DNA of 54,755 nucleotides. Source: Candidatus Bathyarchaeota archaeon (GTDB taxonomy: Archaea; Thermoproteota; CALKCG01; B24; JAGTQN01). The translations under genes and the position numbers were made by a program. Every line of letters begins with the position of its first letter. Position 1 is the first letter of the stretch. The stretch spans positions 1 to 54,755 of the forward strand of contig JAGTQN010000001.1 of the NCBI GenBank assembly GCA_018396395.1, in the 5' to 3' direction. A model generated the notes under the pieces. The model was not told the origin of the DNA and did no database searches. It worked only from the letters and a program-made list of their open reading frames with translations. Positions 7,141-15,683 of this stretch are shown piece by piece.

Positions 7141-8310
7141 TTGATCTCCCTCTTTTCCAATCGTCAGAAGCCTACGACCTGTCTCTTATGCGGGGAGGCT
7201 AAGCCTAGGCAAGTTTCTTCAGCCTTGGGCGTCTGCTTAGATTGCCTGAGAAGACATCCTGAGGAAGCCCTTCCCATCATCATCAAAGTCCATGGGAAGG
7301 TCCGTGCTCCATGGGGGCTCCCTCCTAAGCCTCCGAAGACTCACGGCGGTATTCCATGCAACCTATGTTCTAATGAATGCCTTATAGGACCTGGCGAAGT
7401 CGGATATTGCGGCCTTAGGCAAAACATCGGCGGACGCCTAGTATCGAAGGTGAAGACTGACGCAGCCCTTCTCCATTATTACTTGGATCCCCATGTAACA
7501 AACTGCTGTAGCGCCTACTTCTGTCCAGCCGGAACGGGTGCAGGCTTTCCAAAATTCGCCTATAGACCCGGTCCTGAGATCGGCTACTATAACCTAGCGA
7601 TCTTCTTCTACGCTTGCAACTTCGATTGCCTCTTCTGCCAGAATGCGTCCCATAAAGCCTTGGGGGAAGCTCCTTTAGTAACGGCTGAAGAGATTGTGAG
7701 GGCAACCGTCCTGAATGAAAGGATTTCCTGCTGGTGCTTCTTTGGTGGTTCCCCTGAGCCCCAACTACCCTTCGCCCTGAAGGCCTCGGAAAAAGTCCTG
7801 GAAGCCCTCAAGGGTAAAAGAATTCTCCGAATATGCTTCGAATGGAATGGTTGTGGCAATCAAAGCCTTGTAGAGCGTGCAGCCCAGCTAGCCTTGGAAA
7901 GCGGTGGAAACCTAAAGTTTGATCTAAAGGCCTTCACGCCAAGCCTGAGCATCGCCCTAAGCGGAGTCCCCAATTCCAGAGCCTTCGAAAACTTTAGGAT
8001 GGTTTATGAAAGATTTTACAAAAAGCGTCAAGATCTTCCGGTTTTGACGGCTACAACACTCCTCGTTCCTGGCTATGTGGATGCCTTAGAGATCGACGGA
8101 ATAGCCAGGTTTATAGCCTCTTTAGATCGAAAAATCCCCTACAGCCTCCTTGTCTTCCATCCAAACTTTGCCATGAGGGACCTTCCCATCACACCAATCG
8201 AACAGGTGAGGGAATGCCTCCAGGCTGCCGAGAGACACTTGGACCACGTCCATGTAGGAAACCTCCATCTTCTAGGCTTCGCTTCTATGGAAAAGCTCAA
8301 ATCCATCTAA
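7141..8310 (+). CDS. Radical SAM protein, PflA/AmmeMemoRadiSam-like
   Basis: This 389-residue radical SAM enzyme has the [4Fe-4S] motif C-N-F-D-C-L-F-C at residues 159-166. Ahead of it are two cysteine-rich segments: CLLCGEAKP and CLDCLRRHP in the first 45 residues, and CNLCSNECLIGPGEVGYCG near 77-95. This layout is typical of the archaeal pyruvate formate-lyase activating enzyme-like family often called AmmeMemoRadiSam radical SAM. The true substrate of the family is unknown; no pyruvate formate lyase gene is nearby. The start is TTG at 7141 with GGAG 7 nt upstream. Many additional cysteines (CCSAYFC near 121-127) may bind further metal. Divergent from the PolD gene, so it probably has its own promoter in the 125-nt gap. 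Confidence 0.82.
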   Translation: MISLFSNRQKPTTCLLCGEAKPRQVSSALGVCLDCLRRHPEEALPIIIKVHGKVRAPWGLPPKPPKTHGGIPCNLCSNECLIGPGEVGYCGLRQNIGGRLVSKVKTDAALLHYYLDPHVTNCCSAYFCPAGTGAGFPKFAYRPGPEIGYYNLAIFFYACNFDCLFCQNASHKALGEAPLVTAEEIVRATVLNERISCWCFFGGSPEPQLPFALKASEKVLEALKGKRILRICFEWNGCGNQSLVERAAQLALESGGNLKFDLKAFTPSLSIALSGVPNSRAFENFRMVYERFYKKRQDLPVLTATTLLVPGYVDALEIDGIARFIASLDRKIPYSLLVFHPNFAMRDLPITPIEQVRECLQAAERHLDHVHVGNLHLLGFASMEKLKSI

Positions 8311-8372
8311 CGATGGGATGATTGGGCTTAAAATCGAGAAAAAGCCTAGGGCGAAGCTCCTGAAGTTTCCTG

Positions 8373-9332
8373 TTAGGGCTTTATAATAACTTTCACAGAA
8401 GTATCGCCCTTAGAAGCCAATTCAAAGGCTTCCCTTGCCCTTTGGAGGGGGAACTCATGGGATATCATAGGCTTTAGTTCAATTTTACCTTGAACGATGA
8501 GGCTTATGGCCTCCTCGAAAAGGGCATCGCCGCCCCCTATTCCATAAACAGTCAGGGTTTTGCCTATAATCGCCTCAGGGTCTATCTCTGCACTTTGGGC
8601 GTAGTGGGCAATAAGGCATAACCTACCCCCTGGCTTTGTGAGGGAAAGGGCCTGCCTTATAGTGGCTGGAGTGCCAGCACATTCGAAGGTCACATCGACC
8701 CCCTTCATCCTTGTCATGGAGAAGATACGCTCCTCTAGGTTCTCCATCTTGGCGTCTACGGTAATGGCTCCGAAACGCCTGGCCAACTCCAGTCTTCTAG
8801 GTGAGATCTCGCTTACAATGACTTTACTAATTCCCTCAGAAAGGCATCGTTGAAGAATGAAAAGTCCTATCGGTCCCGCCCCGAGAATAAGGATCTCTTC
8901 ATTCCCTCGGGGCTTCGCCCTCGAGAAACCATTCAAGGCTACTAGTAGGGGTTCTATGATGGCTCCCTCCTCATGGCTAATACCCTCCGGAACCTTGTGA
9001 AGCCTTCTATCAGCCTTAGGGATGCGGATGTACTCGGAAAAGGCTCCTAGGCTCCCGCTTCCTAACCAGTCAACCCCTAAAGTGACCCTATCACCAACCT
9101 TGAAATTCCTCACATTCGCTCCAATCTTAACTACATCCCCACAGTATTCATGCCCCGAGTTAAGGGGATAGGTGAAACGCTGTCCATAGCGAGTTCCCAG
9201 ATACCTGTGGACATCTGAGCCACAGATACCGCAGGCTTTCACGCGAACAAGGACATCCTCCGGGCCTATGGCTGGAACTTCTACTTCCTCCACCCTCAGG
9301 GCCCTAGGTCCGTAGATGATAGCGGCCTTCAA
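8373..9332 (-). CDS. Zinc-dependent medium-chain dehydrogenase
   Basis: This member of the medium-chain alcohol/polyol dehydrogenase family has about 319 residues. The catalytic zinc region is seen as CGICGSDVHR near residue 34, GHEYCGDVV near 61 and the EP of IIEPLLVA near 125. The Rossmann nucleotide site ILGAGPIGLF is near 149. The four-cysteine structural zinc lobe between GHE and the Rossmann fold is absent; that region (GVDWLGSGSLGAFSEY) has none of the cysteines. I start it at TTG 9332 because GGAGG lies 8 nt upstream and the protein then begins MKAAIIYGPR, as in the family; a TTG at 9345-9347 overlaps that site. It reduces or oxidises a sugar alcohol, threonine or similar. The sugar-acid dehydratase gene upstream on the same strand suggests a carbohydrate substrate, which is inference. 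Confidence 0.85.
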   Translation of the reverse strand: MKAAIIYGPRALRVEEVEVPAIGPEDVLVRVKACGICGSDVHRYLGTRYGQRFTYPLNSGHEYCGDVVKIGANVRNFKVGDRVTLGVDWLGSGSLGAFSEYIRIPKADRRLHKVPEGISHEEGAIIEPLLVALNGFSRAKPRGNEEILILGAGPIGLFILQRCLSEGISKVIVSEISPRRLELARRFGAITVDAKMENLEERIFSMTRMKGVDVTFECAGTPATIRQALSLTKPGGRLCLIAHYAQSAEIDPEAIIGKTLTVYGIGGGDALFEEAISLIVQGKIELKPMISHEFPLQRAREAFELASKGDTSVKVIIKP

Positions 9333-9434
9333 ACCAAAAACCTCCAAGGAAACCTTCTTCCATAAATGGAAAATTCCCTAAACGTAAAAATTTCCTTTGC
9401 TCACTCATCTTCACCTCTTTTTTGTTTCGTCAGG

Positions 9435-10559
9435 CTAGAAGTCTGCTAGCGAACAATCCTCGTAGTATAGTCCTTGAAGGACTCCTTGGCTTCTGTAAGG
9501 ATGCTTCGCAACGGCCTCCTCATCTAACTCAATGCCTAACCCCGGACCTTCTGGTATGTAGGCATATCCTGGCTCATCCTTCAAGGCTGGCTTTGTGATT
9601 TCTCGCCTTATCCCTTGTCCTTCCCACATATGCTCTTGGAAGACATAGTTCGGTATAGAAGCATCGAGATGGAGGAAGGCGGCAGTACCTATAGGACTTG
9701 ACATGAGATGGGGCATGACTCCCACATTCGAAGCTTCGGCAATGGCTGCTATCTTTCGCCCTTCCGTGATACCTCCAGCAACTGTGAAGTCCGGGCGTAT
9801 AAGGCCAACTAAGCCTCGATCGATAAGCTCCTTAAACCCATAAAGGTCGAAGCATCTTTCTCCGGCAGCTATGGGAATGCTCGTCTTTCTGGCAACGTAA
9901 ATCATAGCCTCCATACTTTCAGGGGCTATGGGATCTTCCATGAAAAGAATTCGATACCTTTCTATTTCCCTAGCGAAGGTGACAGCTTGGATTGGTGTAA
10001 AGCGTCTATGGATCTCAACGCCAAGATCAATTCCATCCCCTACGGCTTCCCTGACAGCCTGCACCCTATCGACAGCTTGGGAAATCTCAAGACTACTAAC
10101 GATCCTTGGCCCTTCAGGGCCGAAGGGCCATATCCGAAGCACCGTGAATCCCCTCTTCACGGCTTTTGATGCCTCCTCGGCCGCCTCCTCTGGTGTGCTA
10201 CCACCTATCGTCAAGAAAGTTCGGCACTTCTCCCTATACTTTCCTCCGAGGAGTTGGTAGATGGGCAAATTCACGGACTTGCCTAGAATGTCCCAAAGGG
10301 CGATATCGATGGCAGCCATGGCTGAGTTCAGGACTCCTCCTCTAAAATGAAATCTTCTGAAGGGAAGTTGCGAATGATGTCCTATACGGAAAGGGTCCTT
10401 GCCTATGAGGAAGGATCCGAGCCTTCGAATGGCAACCTCGACGGTTTCTAGATGCGCCCAGAGGGTTGATTCCCCATAGCCTACAATTCCCTCATCCGTC
10501 TCAATTTTTACAATGAGCCATCTATCCACAAAGATGGGTTCAATACGTACAATCTTCAA
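9435..10559 (-). CDS. Enolase-superfamily sugar-acid dehydratase (mandelate racemase/galactonate dehydratase type)
   Basis: This protein of about 374 residues shows the mandelate racemase/muconate lactonizing fold. An N-terminal capping domain (IVRIEPIFVDRWLIVKIET) precedes a barrel with the metal-ligand regions GVEIHRRF, FMEDPIAPE and AAGERCFDLYGF. The catalytic histidine region GVMPHLMSSPIG follows. The pattern is that of acid-sugar dehydratases such as galactonate or gluconate dehydratase. I choose TTG at 10559 as the start: a TATA-like TTATTTTATTTAAG at about 10588-10601 sits about 25-30 nt upstream, so the mRNA would begin near the start codon. An ATG at 10607 would put the TATA box inside the gene. 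It probably feeds 2-keto-3-deoxy sugar acids to catabolism; no KDG aldolase or kinase is nearby. Confidence 0.83.
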   Translation of the reverse strand: MKIVRIEPIFVDRWLIVKIETDEGIVGYGESTLWAHLETVEVAIRRLGSFLIGKDPFRIGHHSQLPFRRFHFRGGVLNSAMAAIDIALWDILGKSVNLPIYQLLGGKYREKCRTFLTIGGSTPEEAAEEASKAVKRGFTVLRIWPFGPEGPRIVSSLEISQAVDRVQAVREAVGDGIDLGVEIHRRFTPIQAVTFAREIERYRILFMEDPIAPESMEAMIYVARKTSIPIAAGERCFDLYGFKELIDRGLVGLIRPDFTVAGGITEGRKIAAIAEASNVGVMPHLMSSPIGTAAFLHLDASIPNYVFQEHMWEGQGIRREITKPALKDEPGYAYIPEGPGLGIELDEEAVAKHPYRSQGVLQGLYYEDCSLADF

Positions 10560-10791
10560 AGCCTTACCATTACAGAATCTATGGGAACTTAAATAAAATA
10601 AGAGCATCGTTACTAAGGAAGCATTGGCGCTATTTAGAGCTCTTTATGGTGGATTTTAGAAGGTTGGACCCATCGTAACCAACGAATTCCTGATGAAGGA
10701 TGGAAAAGGATAGATAGATAAGATAGGATAGGAATAGAAGCCTGTGAAAAACTTTAATGGGCCTTCCTAAAAAATCTATCAGGGCATAGTT

Positions 10792-11712
10792 TTGACGGAG
10801 TTCAGGGGTAGAGACATCGTATCCATCGCCGATTTCAGTCGCCAGGAGCTGGACTATATTCTCAAAACTACGGATGGAATCGAAGACCTAGCCAAAAGAA
10901 AGCCCGACCTTATTAGAGGGAAGACCTGTGCTATACTGTTCTTCGAGCCCAGCACAAGGACAAGGTTGAGCTTTCAGGCGGCCGTCCAGAGGCTTGGAGG
11001 CTTTGTCCTAGACATGTCTGAACCAAGGACCAGTTCCATAGAAAAAGGGGAAAATCTCACAGATACTATAAGGGTTGTCCAAAACTATGCCGATGTGATT
11101 GTTTTAAGACATCCCCTAGAAGGCTCAGCCCGCTTGGCTGCCGAGGTGGCCGATGTACCCATCATAAATGCAGGATCCGGAGCCGAGGAGCATCCAACCC
11201 AAGCCATGCTAGACCTTTACACAATAATGCGGGAAATGGGGAGCATCGATGGCCTGAAGGTAGCTCTCCTTGGAGACCTTAGGTATGGAAGGACTGTTCA
11301 CAGCCTTGCCAGCGCCCTATCCCTCTATGATGTAAAACTTTACTTGGTTTCTCCAGAGACCCTTCGCATGCGAAGGGAGTTTGTCGAGCTTGCAAGGCAA
11401 CGCATAGAGGTTCAGGAATTTGAAAGCCTTGAACCAATCTTAAAAGATATCGACGTCCTCTATGTTACGAGAATCCAGAAGGAAAGGTTTGCGGATCCAG
11501 CCGAGTATGCGAAGCTGAAGGGCTACTACAAGATCACGGCAGAAACCGTAAGGAAAATGAAGCCAAACGCTATCATCATGCACCCCCTTCCCAAGGTGGA
11601 TGAAGTGGCACCAGAGGTGGACCTTATGCCCCAGGCTAGATACTTTAAACAGGTCTACTATGGGCTTCTGACGAGGATGGCCCTCCTTGCCCTAGTGCTA
11701 GGTGCCCTTTAG
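10792..11712 (+). CDS. pyrB: Aspartate carbamoyltransferase catalytic chain
   Basis: This 306-residue enzyme makes N-carbamoyl-aspartate from carbamoyl phosphate and aspartate in pyrimidine synthesis. The carbamoyl phosphate signature FEPSTRTRLSF is near residues 51-61, ENLTD near 86, the HP(T)QAMLD stretch near 134, and HPLPKVDEV near 264; all are as expected for active enzymes. The start is TTG at 10792. The usual archaeal partner pyrI (regulatory chain) does not follow; a methyltransferase gene does. The 5' region (10608-10791) is shared with the divergent dehydratase gene. Confidence 0.95.
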   Translation: MTEFRGRDIVSIADFSRQELDYILKTTDGIEDLAKRKPDLIRGKTCAILFFEPSTRTRLSFQAAVQRLGGFVLDMSEPRTSSIEKGENLTDTIRVVQNYADVIVLRHPLEGSARLAAEVADVPIINAGSGAEEHPTQAMLDLYTIMREMGSIDGLKVALLGDLRYGRTVHSLASALSLYDVKLYLVSPETLRMRREFVELARQRIEVQEFESLEPILKDIDVLYVTRIQKERFADPAEYAKLKGYYKITAETVRKMKPNAIIMHPLPKVDEVAPEVDLMPQARYFKQVYYGLLTRMALLALVLGAL

Positions 11713-11750
11713 CCCCTTCCCTAAGGAAATGGCTAATCATAGATAGATGT

Positions 11751-12470
11751 ATGTCAAAATCTGCAGAAATCTATAGGAAAAACCTTCCATTCTACTATCC
11801 TATCGTTGGAGACATTCCTCCATCAAGGGCAGCCCGATTTCTGGCAAAGGCCTTTCGGAAGGAAGATCGTTCTAGACTGACGGTCGTTGATGCGGGTTGT
11901 GGTGAAGGAAGGGATACCCTTTTTCTCCTAAGGGAGGGCTTTCATGTAATAGCCCTTGATGCTTCCGAGCGAAACTTGAAGGTTTTATCCCAAAAATCCA
12001 TCGAAGCTAATATAGCTTCTGGAATGCTCGAATGCCGTATAGCCGATCTTGCCAAGAAGATTCCCATAGGAGACTCGGAAGTTGATGCCCTTCTTGACGT
12101 ATGGGTTCTAGGTCCCATAATCCTACGGTACGATGGCAAAGCTGGTGCCATACGATACTTGAAGGAGGTCTATAGGGTTCTGAAGCTAGGAGGACTTTTC
12201 GTATCGGAGTTTGAAACCCTAATTCCCAATCTTTCCTCCGAGGAGCTGAAGAAGTACTTTGCAAACCTAGTGAAGGGTTTCTTCTCCATCATCACCTTGG
12301 AATCTATTGAGACAGATTATGTCCATTATCTAGCTATCCAAAATCTCCATAGGATTGAGGAGAACTCGGCAATCTTAGCCATAACCCAGAAGGAGGATAT
12401 TAGGCGAGGGGTTAAGAAATACCCTAAATTGAGTAAGACCCCTTCCTTTGACCCCTCAAGGGGATCTTAA
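11751..12470 (+). CDS. Class I SAM-dependent methyltransferase
   Basis: This 239-residue protein has a Rossmann-type methyltransferase fold. Motif I VVDAGCGEGRDTLFL is near residues 45-59, the acidic motif II VIALDAS near 65, and LLDVWVLGPIIL near 112 corresponds to motif IV. The sequence resembles the TehB/thiopurine-like and general Methyltransf_11 groups, which act on small molecules. The substrate cannot be read. It lies 39 nt after pyrB on the same strand and may share its transcript. The last residues (after about 225) are low in conservation. Confidence 0.75.
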   Translation: MSKSAEIYRKNLPFYYPIVGDIPPSRAARFLAKAFRKEDRSRLTVVDAGCGEGRDTLFLLREGFHVIALDASERNLKVLSQKSIEANIASGMLECRIADLAKKIPIGDSEVDALLDVWVLGPIILRYDGKAGAIRYLKEVYRVLKLGGLFVSEFETLIPNLSSEELKKYFANLVKGFFSIITLESIETDYVHYLAIQNLHRIEENSAILAITQKEDIRRGVKKYPKLSKTPSFDPSRGS

Positions 12471-12533
12471 GAATGAAAGCTCCCTGAACCCATCCCAAAA
12501 CAGAAATAGACTAACCCAAAACCCAGGGTCCCT

Positions 12534-14570
12534 TTAATGCCTTCTCTCACATTTTATGTATCCGTAGCGCTCCATCTCCTTAAAGTAATCAAGAAGGCGT
12601 ATGTTGGATTCGCCTGTTTCACCCTCCACAAGTTCCTCTATCTCAGCCACAGAGCGGACTCCATCGCACCACATTTGGGCCGACTGGATAACGGATCCCT
12701 TCAATCCCCATTCATGGCATTTTCTCTGCCACTCTTTTCGCTCCTCGGCAGGTATCCGAGTCAGTTGGCAAGACCCAAGGACGAGACGTTTTGGCACTAT
12801 TCTTGATGCCTCACGCTTATATCCATCCATATCTATCCATCGCCTTTTCCTAGGCTTCCATGGCTGAAATCCCAGTTCCCTGGCTACCCTTTCGAGGCTC
12901 ATGGAAGCATAGGCTTTTAGATCTTCCTTAGCATCTTTAATCCTCTTTTGAAGGCTTTCGCTTCCAGCAAGGCGGGTCACCGATTCGATGGCGATTCCAT
13001 AGCGGGTTTGCAGGTAGTTTAGCCTTCGCCATAGCTTTTCTAAGGCCTTCGCTCCTTCCCCTTCCTTCCTTTCTCCATAAACTTCGTAAAAAGGGGTTAG
13101 GAAGCCCTCCAGCTCATCAAGAATTGTCCTTTTGGCCTCGATGAAGACTTCGGAAGCGAGCCATTGGGCCTCGACCTCTCCGGCATTGGCGATAAAGTAT
13201 GCATACGTTGCGACGGCACGACCTATCCAGGCAAGCCTTCTAGGATCGAGCTTGTCTGGCGTATCCATGGATGAATGGTAGAAGGTATATGGATACTCGA
13301 TTAAGAGAGGGCATGGAATCCCTATGGATGGGTCTGCAATCATGTTATCAGCCTTCATGAAGGGAACCTCGCGCCAATTAACCAGCATCTTATCCATCAT
13401 TGTTGAATGTTCGAGGATGAGCCTTAGGAGGGTATCCGTATAGGAGCTTTGGGCATGGGGGTTCCTCGAGAGGCTTAAGAATGCCCGGCATAGGGCTTCG
13501 TTCCCTCCTACGCAGTCCAGGGTTATAGCTGCGACGGTTCGTTGAAGAAGCTCAGGTCTCTCCAGAAGGGCTCCCATGGTCCCCATGCACTCATAAGTGA
13601 AGAGCATTCTTATTCCTCGTCTAGGCTTCTTGAGCCTTCCGGATTTGATGAGGGAGTTCAGACACCTCAAAACCTCTATTGCCAGACCACACCCACTCGC
13701 ATCGTCTATGGCTCCGACTTCGTACAAGTGCCCATTTATCAGGACCTCCTCATCGGTTTCACCTTTGATCAATCCTGTTACCACATCGATCGAACCATCG
13801 TAGAAGGAAGCATCGATCTCCGCATGGATCTGAAGCCTCCTTTCCTTTTTCATGAGTTCCCTAAGCCAATGTCCCTGTCTAGGCGTTAGGACAAAGCCCC
13901 AGAACTCAGGGTCCCCCTTCTTCATACCCCAGCCCCCAAATTCGGAGCTAAACCTATCCCAGTAGCGACAGTCGGGTAGTTCCATAGGTGGACGGTAGTA
14001 ATCGATGGCGGGAAGATAATCCGATACGATGCCAAGGGCGCCATGCCTCAAAGCCTCAAGGCGGGACGCCCTAGCCGAATCCCTTGTGAAGACAACCTTT
14101 CCCTTGACTTCCAAATCCTCATAATCTTGGGCTTTGGAACCTCCATCGACCATCACGAGCTCGGCTGTAATGCCCTCAGAAGGCGTGGGCTTACTGTATA
14201 CGACGAGGGAACATGGATCCTCTTTATAGTCGCAAAGCTTTACTTCGCCTAGACCTTCTTCCTTGCCCTCGCCCTTGGATCCCCATAGAAGCGTCAGTTT
14301 GGCCGATTTGGCCTTCCAAGCCCTCGGCATGACCCAGTCCCCATAAAGCTTTTCACCATCGGCAGGGAGCTCGAAGATCTCGCCCTCGAGTCCATACTCC
14401 TCCAATTTATGGAGGCAATAAAGGGCAGCCTCATGATGCCTATCGAAGGAAGACCAGCGATCGTGGTCATGGATGTGGGCGATCAAGTCTAGGGCATTCG
14501 TTCCGGATACATAGGGTCCTATCCTCTCGAAGAGTCTCCTAAACATAGCCTTCGCCTTCCATCCTTTCAT
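12534..14570 (-). CDS. PA-domain aminopeptidase-like protein (M28/DUF4910 type)
   Basis: This is a cytoplasmic protein of about 678 residues. A protease-associated region (VVFTRDSARASRLEALRHGALGIV, about residues 155-185) precedes a peptidase domain with INGHLYEVGAIDDASG near 275, FTYECMGTMG near 323, TLDCVGG near 350 and YHSSMDTPDKLD near 422. These are the metal-site landmarks of the M28-like DUF4910 group, in which a single glutamate replaces the usual EE pair. The C-terminus (about 600-675) looks like a small winged helix. The ATG at 14570 overlaps the stop of the GNAT gene as ATGA, which fixes the start and shows translational coupling. The substrate is unknown; peptides or N-acylated compounds are likely. 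It is one of three PA/M28-like proteins in the window. Confidence 0.75.
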   Translation of the reverse strand: MKGWKAKAMFRRLFERIGPYVSGTNALDLIAHIHDHDRWSSFDRHHEAALYCLHKLEEYGLEGEIFELPADGEKLYGDWVMPRAWKAKSAKLTLLWGSKGEGKEEGLGEVKLCDYKEDPCSLVVYSKPTPSEGITAELVMVDGGSKAQDYEDLEVKGKVVFTRDSARASRLEALRHGALGIVSDYLPAIDYYRPPMELPDCRYWDRFSSEFGGWGMKKGDPEFWGFVLTPRQGHWLRELMKKERRLQIHAEIDASFYDGSIDVVTGLIKGETDEEVLINGHLYEVGAIDDASGCGLAIEVLRCLNSLIKSGRLKKPRRGIRMLFTYECMGTMGALLERPELLQRTVAAITLDCVGGNEALCRAFLSLSRNPHAQSSYTDTLLRLILEHSTMMDKMLVNWREVPFMKADNMIADPSIGIPCPLLIEYPYTFYHSSMDTPDKLDPRRLAWIGRAVATYAYFIANAGEVEAQWLASEVFIEAKRTILDELEGFLTPFYEVYGERKEGEGAKALEKLWRRLNYLQTRYGIAIESVTRLAGSESLQKRIKDAKEDLKAYASMSLERVARELGFQPWKPRKRRWIDMDGYKREASRIVPKRLVLGSCQLTRIPAEERKEWQRKCHEWGLKGSVIQSAQMWCDGVRSVAEIEELVEGETGESNIRLLDYFKEMERYGYIKCERRH

Positions 14571-15439
14571 TTCTGAAGATCCTTTCGTAGCTGATAGCCT
14601 GTCCAAAAGGATGGTAGCTGGGCATCCTGCCAGCCTTCCTTAAGGAGTTCCCCCTCCTCCACGTAGGGAATTGGAAGCTCCACTCCAACCCATCTATAAC
14701 CGCCAGTAGAAGCTCTATAGGCGAAGAGCTTAAGCATCCTAAAGGCATATGCCGAATCTTTAACGAAAATATAGCCTAGCGTAACAAGATCAGGATAGAC
14801 CTCATTCCTTCGACCTATGAGAATACCTACGATCTGGTTATCCGCAAGCACAGCCAATGCCTTTTCAGGATCTGATTCGTAGACGCTAAAGTAGGCTGAT
14901 ATGAAGCGTAAGTATTCTTCGCGATCCATAAGGGGGATGAAGTCCCTCAGCCCTTCCAAGGCTATAAGGCGGCTCTCCAAGCCTTCAGGAGGCTCCAGGC
15001 TTTTTCCAATGAGTTCTAGAACGAGACGCCTTCGAATGCCTACGCATTTGAAACCATACTTTTCGTAGAAGCGAAGAGCGAAGGGCGTACCAGTAAGGAT
15101 GGCCTTAAGACCTAAGCTACTAGCCTTTTCCTCTATAGCTTTTAAAAGCATGCCTCCTATTCCCATACCCTGAAACTTAGGATGGACCGCTATCCAATGG
15201 ATTGATGCATGGGCTTCGCCATCAGGGCTTCCGAAGATGAAGCCCACAACCTTCCCTTCGGAAGTCTCAGCCACGAAAAGCCAATCAGGCCACTGCCTCA
15301 TATATTGCACAAACCTTTGACCCATGAGCCTTGTAAGCCTAGCAGTCTCTAGGAAGGACTGGTTGGCAATCCTAACAATGTCGATGACATCCTCAAGCTT
15401 CATCGTTGTTATTCTAACCCTTGGTCTCGATTGTTCCAT
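14567..15439 (-). CDS. GNAT-family N-acetyltransferase, tandem domains
   Basis: This 290-residue protein has a clear GNAT domain in residues 8-145. The acetyl-CoA loop VHPKFQGMGIGGMLL is near 89-103 and the family's Y-x-K/R-Y-G-F end (FYEKYGFKCVG) near 125. A second, weaker GNAT-like domain (VLADNQIVGILIGRR, about 195-210) fills the C-terminal half, but it has lost the acetyl-CoA loop. The gene overlaps the peptidase gene downstream by four bases (ATGA), so both are made from one transcript. Joint action on an amino-acid or peptide substrate is plausible but inferred. Start ATG at 15439; an internal ATG 12 codons later is possible. Confidence 0.78.
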   Translation of the reverse strand: MEQSRPRVRITTMKLEDVIDIVRIANQSFLETARLTRLMGQRFVQYMRQWPDWLFVAETSEGKVVGFIFGSPDGEAHASIHWIAVHPKFQGMGIGGMLLKAIEEKASSLGLKAILTGTPFALRFYEKYGFKCVGIRRRLVLELIGKSLEPPEGLESRLIALEGLRDFIPLMDREEYLRFISAYFSVYESDPEKALAVLADNQIVGILIGRRNEVYPDLVTLGYIFVKDSAYAFRMLKLFAYRASTGGYRWVGVELPIPYVEEGELLKEGWQDAQLPSFWTGYQLRKDLQK

Positions 15440-15683
15440 GAAACTTTTTTGGAGAAGGGCTATAATAAGGATAAGAAGGGAGAGGAATTGAAAAAGCTTT
15501 CAAGCCTTCCCTTAGGAAGGGGGCAGGCCGTGACGCACATCGAGAAACCTTAACCCAATCTTTAAACTTTAGTTTGAATGGGAATGATGGATGTGGTATG
15601 GGATAAAGGGGGGAAGACATTAAAAATTTAAATAATTAAGATAGGAACATTAATCTTGATAATTCATAGAGTCACTTTTTCGC

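Noticed and set aside
15505..15520. CCTTCC-CTTA-GGAAGG hairpin in the gap before the FtsX fusion
   Set aside because: Six-base arms of low complexity occur by chance in this composition; no T-run or conserved context supports a terminator.
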